Shown here piece after piece: positions 60,937-64,000 of a DNA stretch of 64,000 bases; the first letter of the stretch is position 1, and the number at the start of each line of letters is the position of its first letter. Origin of the DNA: Syntrophomonadaceae bacterium (GTDB lineage: Bacteria > Bacillota > Syntrophomonadia > Syntrophomonadales > Syntrophomonadaceae). The notes under the pieces were generated by a model, which was not told where the DNA came from, made no database searches, and worked only from the letters and a program-made list of their open reading frames with translations. The stretch lies in the NCBI GenBank assembly GCA_028706315.1, contig JAQWBP010000007.1, forward strand, positions 28,085-92,084, written 5' to 3'. The position numbers and the translations under genes were made by a program.

Positions 60937-61632
60937 GTGATAGAATTCAAGGATGTCAGTAAAAGATTTGGCCATACGGTAGCTCTGGATAATTTTGATA
61001 TTACTTTTGCTAAAGGGAAGATTACCGGCTTATTCGGGCCGAATGGGTCAGGAAAGTCTACTAGCATGAAAATGATTGCCGGGCTTAATCGGCCGGATAA
61101 GGGAGAGGTTACCCTTGGTGGTCTGCAGCCACAAGAGAGTAAAATCAGTATAGCCTACCTGCCGGAAATAGATTATTTTTACCCCTGGATGACGATAAAA
61201 CAGGCGGCCGGTTTTCTCCAGGCTTTTTATGCTGACTGGGATGAGGCAAAGTATAAAGATTTACTCGGTTTTCTGCGCTTGGAGGAGGGGATGAAGATAG
61301 CTAAAATATCAAAAGGCCAGCGGGCTAAAGCTAAACTCCTTTTAACCGTATCCCGGCGCGCGCCTTATCTTTTAATGGATGAACCGCTTTCAGGTATTGA
61401 TGTGCTCACCCGAGAAGAGATTATAAATACTCTTATCAGAGATTACCGTGAAGGTGAACAGACTATAATTTTTTCTACTCATGAGATAGCCGAGATTGAA
61501 AGCCTGGTAGATGATGTTGTCTTCATCGAAGCAGGCCAGGTTAAACTTGCAGGCAGTGCCGAAGACCTCCGCATTAATAAGGGTATGTCACTGTTAGAAA
61601 TAATGAAGGAGGAGTTTAGAAATGCCAACTAG
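60937..61632 (+). CDS. ABC transporter ATP-binding protein (YtrB-like)
   Basis: A 231-residue ATPase. Walker A is FGPNGSGKSTSMKMIAGLNRPDKGEVTLGG near 33. The signature is KISKGQRAKAKLLLTVSRR near 123; SKGQ replaces the usual SGGQ, as is common in this exporter group. Walker B is APYLLMDEPLSGIDVLTREEI near 143, and the switch is TIIFSTHEIAEIESLVDDV. GTG start with GGAGG upstream. It follows the regulator without a gap. Likely works with the next protein. Confidence 0.93.
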   Translation: MIEFKDVSKRFGHTVALDNFDITFAKGKITGLFGPNGSGKSTSMKMIAGLNRPDKGEVTLGGLQPQESKISIAYLPEIDYFYPWMTIKQAAGFLQAFYADWDEAKYKDLLGFLRLEEGMKIAKISKGQRAKAKLLLTVSRRAPYLLMDEPLSGIDVLTREEIINTLIRDYREGEQTIIFSTHEIAEIESLVDDVVFIEAGQVKLAGSAEDLRINKGMSLLEIMKEEFRNAN

Positions 61633-62395
61633 CAGGTTAGGAATGTTTAGTAAACTTTATAGTAAAGAAATGCGTGAGTTAGCCCCGGAGATGATAACGG
61701 TTATAGGGTTGGCTGTTTTAGCCTATATATACTTATTTTTTAAGACCCACGACTATCCTTTTGCCGTTATTGGTCCCGTATTTATGATTGGGGGAATGGC
61801 AGCGTTTTTGCCGGTAATTTCATCCTTTAAGCTTTTAAGCCGGGAATGGAAGAATAATACGGTTTATTTAATGATGTCTCTGCCAGTTAAAGGCGGCATG
61901 ATAATGGGAGCCAAGTTAACGGCATTACTCAGCGAGTATGTTTTAGGCACCCTGATTGCCGGAGTAAGCGGATTTCTTCTCATCTATGCTTTAAACCCTG
62001 AACTAGGGCAGGTACTAACTAGTAGTATCCCCGGTATCGGAATGAAGTTAATAGAATTATGGCCTCAAGGCCTGGCGCTTTATTTGACTAGTATCGTAAT
62101 CATCGCCTATATTGCCAGCATCAGTTTCTTCAGCCAGATGGTGGGAAAATTAGTATCCCGCTTTTCAGGATTAGTTACCGCCGTAGTTTTTATTGCTACT
62201 GCTTACCTTTCCGGAAAAGTTGGGGACTTATTCTGGTTGAATATTGATAAGCAATGGTTTACTAATGGAATTAATACTTTTGATCTTAATGTTATAAATC
62301 AGTTCCTGATCATCAACCTCCTGTTTTCGCTGGCCTTAGCAGCAGTTATTTTTACCCTAGCAGTAATTATTTACAACCGGAAAATTGAATTATAA
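61622..62395 (+). CDS. ABC-2 type transporter membrane protein
   Basis: A 257-residue protein with about six helices: MITVIGLAVLAYIYLFF, FAVIGPVFMIGGMAAFLPVISSF, LGTLIAGVSGFLLIYAL, LALYLTSIVIIAYIASISFFSQMVG, FSGLVTAVVFIATAYLSG and FLIINLLFSLALAAVIFTLAVIIY. The motif LLSREWKNNTVYLMMSLPVKGGMIMGAKL near 73-100 is typical of ABC-2 permeases. It overlaps the ATPase gene by 11 bases, AAGGAGGAG before the ATG. Substrate unknown. Confidence 0.9.
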   Translation: MPTSRLGMFSKLYSKEMRELAPEMITVIGLAVLAYIYLFFKTHDYPFAVIGPVFMIGGMAAFLPVISSFKLLSREWKNNTVYLMMSLPVKGGMIMGAKLTALLSEYVLGTLIAGVSGFLLIYALNPELGQVLTSSIPGIGMKLIELWPQGLALYLTSIVIIAYIASISFFSQMVGKLVSRFSGLVTAVVFIATAYLSGKVGDLFWLNIDKQWFTNGINTFDLNVINQFLIINLLFSLALAAVIFTLAVIIYNRKIEL

Positions 62396-62399
62396 TACA

Positions 62400-62436
62400 G
62401 AACCGGGGAGTTCCACCCCCCCGGTTCCTTTTGATT
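62400..62436 (+). terminator. Terminator of the ytr-type operon
   Basis: Stem GAACCGGGG / CCCCGGTTC, tail CTTTTGATTT, five bases after the last stop. Confidence 0.85.
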
Positions 62437-62526
62437 TCTCTCCTTCATGCGCACCCCTGGCCTGCCAACCAAGGTTTTTTATCTGTTAGTTAAGTTTCTT
62501 TCATACTCCTAATACTTGTTTTTTGC

Positions 62527-62853
62527 TTATTCTAATATTCGTTTTAGAGTGTCTTTTATCTGTGATAGTTCCCTGTTAACAACGTTCCAAACAATTTTAA
62601 GATCTACTCCCATGTAATCATGAATTAGCACATCTCTCATCGCTGCCATCTGTTTCCAGGGTACCTGAGGATGTTCCTGCCTATACTGCCTAGAAACATT
62701 CTTGGTGGCTTCACCAATAATTTCAAGATTTCTAATTACTGCATCTTGTGTTATTTGTGAATTCATAAAGGTATCTTTACCAGAAACTGTATACTGCTCA
62801 ATCCTTAAAATGCTCTCGAGAATATGTTCAAGGTACAATAGATCATTTTTCAT
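62527..62853 (-). CDS. hepT: HepT-like HEPN toxin
   Basis: A 108-residue HEPN ribonuclease-type toxin (DUF86). The catalytic RX4HXY motif is exact: Arg73-DVLI-His78-Asp-Tyr80. The Tyr is the residue AMPylated by MntA in studied systems. Other family signs are ILESILRIEQYT near 11, DAVIRNLEIIGEATKNVS near 37 and VWNVVNREL near 88. Its ATG overlaps the MntA stop by four bases (ATGA). Confidence 0.92.
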   Translation of the reverse strand: MKNDLLYLEHILESILRIEQYTVSGKDTFMNSQITQDAVIRNLEIIGEATKNVSRQYRQEHPQVPWKQMAAMRDVLIHDYMGVDLKIVWNVVNRELSQIKDTLKRILE

Positions 62854-63146
62854 AATGGAACCGCCTCATTCATAACTTGAGATGCAATTGCTTGGTGTAG
62901 TGAATTAGGTGTTACGATATCCACTTTACGATGGTATATTTCTTCTAGTTCAAGTTTCAAGTTAATTAAGTCAAACAAAGAAGCATTTTCATTAAATTCC
63001 ACTAGGAGATCTATATCGCTATTTTGTTGTTCTTCCCTTCTAGCAACGGATCCAAACACACTAATAGTCTTTGCCTTATTTTTTAGGGCAATTTTTTTTA
63101 TTTTTTCCCGATCTTTTTGAAGTTGTATGAATACCGAATTTGTCAT
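62850..63146 (-). CDS. mntA: MntA-type minimal nucleotidyltransferase antitoxin
   Basis: A 98-residue nucleotidyltransferase with SVFGSVARREEQQNSDIDLLVEF near 29-51: the Gly32-Ser33 pair and Asp44/Asp46 for metal. The third Asp is expected in KVDIVTP (Asp76). It neutralises HepT by attaching AMP to its Tyr. First gene of the pair, AGGTG site. A defence or stabilisation module; no neighbouring phage gene. Confidence 0.92.
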   Translation of the reverse strand: MTNSVFIQLQKDREKIKKIALKNKAKTISVFGSVARREEQQNSDIDLLVEFNENASLFDLINLKLELEEIYHRKVDIVTPNSLHQAIASQVMNEAVPL

Positions 63147-63331
63147 TCAACACACCTGCTTACTCTCATTCTTGCTTTCATTATAGTAAATATTTGGATA
63201 CGCTTCAATTGCCCGTACCCGGAAAGTTATTTCCGTAAAGTATTAAAAAAATACAGGATACCTACCCTGACGTGTGGGAGTATCGCTTAGGAAAAAATCT
63301 TAAACATCACTGGCGGGGTAGAATTTGTAAT

Positions 63332-63565
63332 TTAATGCTGGCATTTACCACCGTGGGGATGGTGCTCTTTACAACAGTTACATCCTGTGGGGTGAGGAGA
63401 GTTAAATCTGGCATCCAGTTGCGTTTTCACCTGTTCTCGGACGGCACGCAAATATATGGCGTAAAGCTCTTTCTGTTCCTTAAGTTCCTCCGGGGTTAAC
63501 CCCTCTTCCTTCTTCTTTTTGGCCAGTTCATTAATCCGTTTTATGGTTGCTTCGGTCAAAAACAT
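63332..63565 (-). CDS. DUF896 (YnzC-like) protein with Cys/His-rich tail
   Basis: A 77-residue protein. Residues 1-55 match DUF896: MFLTEATIKRINELAKKKKEEGLTPEELKEQKELYAIYLRAVREQVKTQLDA, two helices. In B. subtilis YnzC/YneA-operon relatives it is a small protein of uncertain role. The last 20 residues contain four Cys and five His (start HPTGCNCC), a possible metal site I do not know from the usual family. ATG 63565 is close behind GAGG; a longer frame upstream lacks family similarity. Confidence 0.85.
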   Translation of the reverse strand: MFLTEATIKRINELAKKKKEEGLTPEELKEQKELYAIYLRAVREQVKTQLDARFNSPHPTGCNCCKEHHPHGGKCQH

Positions 63566-63685
63566 GTCCTCGCTTTCGCTTTTTAAGGTATTTTCCCCAT
63601 TATAATGCAACCATAAACCGTAACAACCCCGCTGGGGTGTATTAATCAAAGAGAAGCCCCGCAGGACTCCTCTTAATTATCTCAT

Positions 63686-63727
63686 GTAAAAAAGATGTTG
63701 CTCCTTGCGGAACAAGCATCTTTTTTA
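63686..63727. terminator. Bidirectional hairpin terminator
   Basis: AAAAAAGATG / CATCTTTTTT outer stem with a GC inner stem (TTGCTCC / GGAACAAG, imperfect). It ends the ribbon-helix-helix gene on the minus strand. Confidence 0.8.
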
Positions 63728-63755
63728 CGTTAACCCTCTTTTTTGACAGGAGGAT

Positions 63756-63917
63756 TTATATTCCCTTCCCTTTTTCTTGCCGGGCCAGGTATTCCCTTAT
63801 AATCATTCTTACAAGAGCGCTGCGCGATATCTGATTTTTCCTGGCCAGCTCTTTTATATCGTTTACCTGATTTTTGGTCAGGTAAAAGGTTGCATGCTCG
63901 AATTTATCAGTAGCCAT
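63756..63917 (-). CDS. Ribbon-helix-helix (CopG/MetJ-type) DNA-binding protein
   Basis: Short gene, 53 residues, beginning MATDKFEHATFYLTKNQVNDI and ending ARQEKGKGI. One beta strand (HATFYLT) is followed by two helices (QVNDIKELARKNQ, SRSALVRMIIREYLA), the RHH fold of CopG-type repressors and antitoxins. GGAGG precedes the ATG by seven bases. No toxin gene follows; the hairpin terminator makes it a single-gene unit. It could be a plasmid-type or orphan antitoxin regulator. Confidence 0.85.
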   Translation of the reverse strand: MATDKFEHATFYLTKNQVNDIKELARKNQISRSALVRMIIREYLARQEKGKGI

Positions 63918-63942
63918 TTTAACCTCCTCCCTGCCATAACTT

Positions 63943-63965
63943 AGTACTTGGGCTAGTATAGTACT
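63943..63965 (-). promoter_or_regulatory. Operator-like AGTACT dyad before the RHH gene
   Basis: AGTACT (63943-63948), 11 bases, AGTACT (63960-63965), 26 bases before the start codon and overlapping a probable -10 (TATACT). Likely autoregulatory site. Confidence 0.45.
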
Positions 63966-64000
63966 TTGTGGATATTATATGTAAACAGATGCCTTTCTGT

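Noticed and set aside
63240..63340. Protein-like string IKKIQDTYPDVWEYRLGKN on the plus strand
   Set aside because: Could be a gene relic, but there is no start, no ribosome site and no recognised family, and it overlaps the DUF896 gene in antisense.

Overview
This looks like chromosomal DNA of a low-to-medium GC, spore-forming anaerobic Firmicute of the class Clostridia. A Syntrophomonas-like fatty-acid syntroph is my best guess, inferred from gene content without any database search. The evidence is a conserved sporulation/housekeeping block (ctc-pth-fin-mfd-spoVT-spoVB-mazG-hupA-rqcP-yabP-yabQ-divIC-yabR, then spoIIE-tilS-ftsH, fol genes, coaX, dusB, greA, lysS) in the order known from Bacillus subtilis. 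Accessory genes for formate/nitrite transport, beta-carbonic anhydrase and tungstate uptake fit formate-based syntrophy. No rRNA, tRNA, CRISPR array, phage or intact insertion sequence was seen.

Layout. 1-8.2 kb: cell-envelope glycan genes (LCP ligase cut by the window edge, WecA/TagO-like transferase, CsaB pyruvyl transferase, two glycosyltransferases, O-antigen-ligase-like protein, two small membrane proteins). 8.2-15 kb: lysS, greA, a three-gene cassette of unclear role (HTH regulator, 'quinate 5-dehydrogenase' family protein, orphan), dusB and coaX. 15-18.2 kb: a palindrome array, a RelE/ParE-Phd toxin-antitoxin pair, a P1 peptidase and bioY behind a BirA operator. 18.8-28.3 kb: one long leftward run making NAD (nadABC), pantothenate (panBCD plus a DUF2520 dehydrogenase) and folate (folP, folB, folK). 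28.5-34.5 kb: ftsH, tilS, spoIIE. 34.8-37.9 kb: an insertion relative to Bacillus carrying focA, a carbonic anhydrase and ppx/gppA. 38-56 kb: the sporulation/cell-wall block back to spoIIR. 56-64 kb: a candidate small RNA, an orphan gene, the tungstate ABC transporter behind a molybdenum/tungsten-cofactor riboswitch, a YtrA-type regulator with its ABC transporter, a MntA-HepT toxin-antitoxin pair and small DNA-binding or metal-tail proteins.

How the parts connect. FolBPK, PanBCD, NadABC, CoaX and BioY form a cofactor block whose NAD and pantothenate branches both draw on aspartate. Tungstate uptake under cofactor control, formate transport and carbonic anhydrase point to tungsten/molybdenum formate dehydrogenase metabolism encoded elsewhere. 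Sporulation genes carry recognisable candidate promoters for Spo0A/sigma-A (spoIIE), sigma-F (spoIIR, fin), sigma-E (yabP) and sigma-G (spoVT).

Most unusual is the density of intergenic repeats. One family is hairpins around a GGGGACGGTTC core, occurring as short monomers and as long inverted dimers and placed mainly at gene ends. The second is modules with GGAATTYATTCC-type hairpins. The third is AT-rich CTGCGT/CAGCGG elements that interrupt the sporulation operon. Another notable trait is heavy use of TTG start codons (about ten genes).
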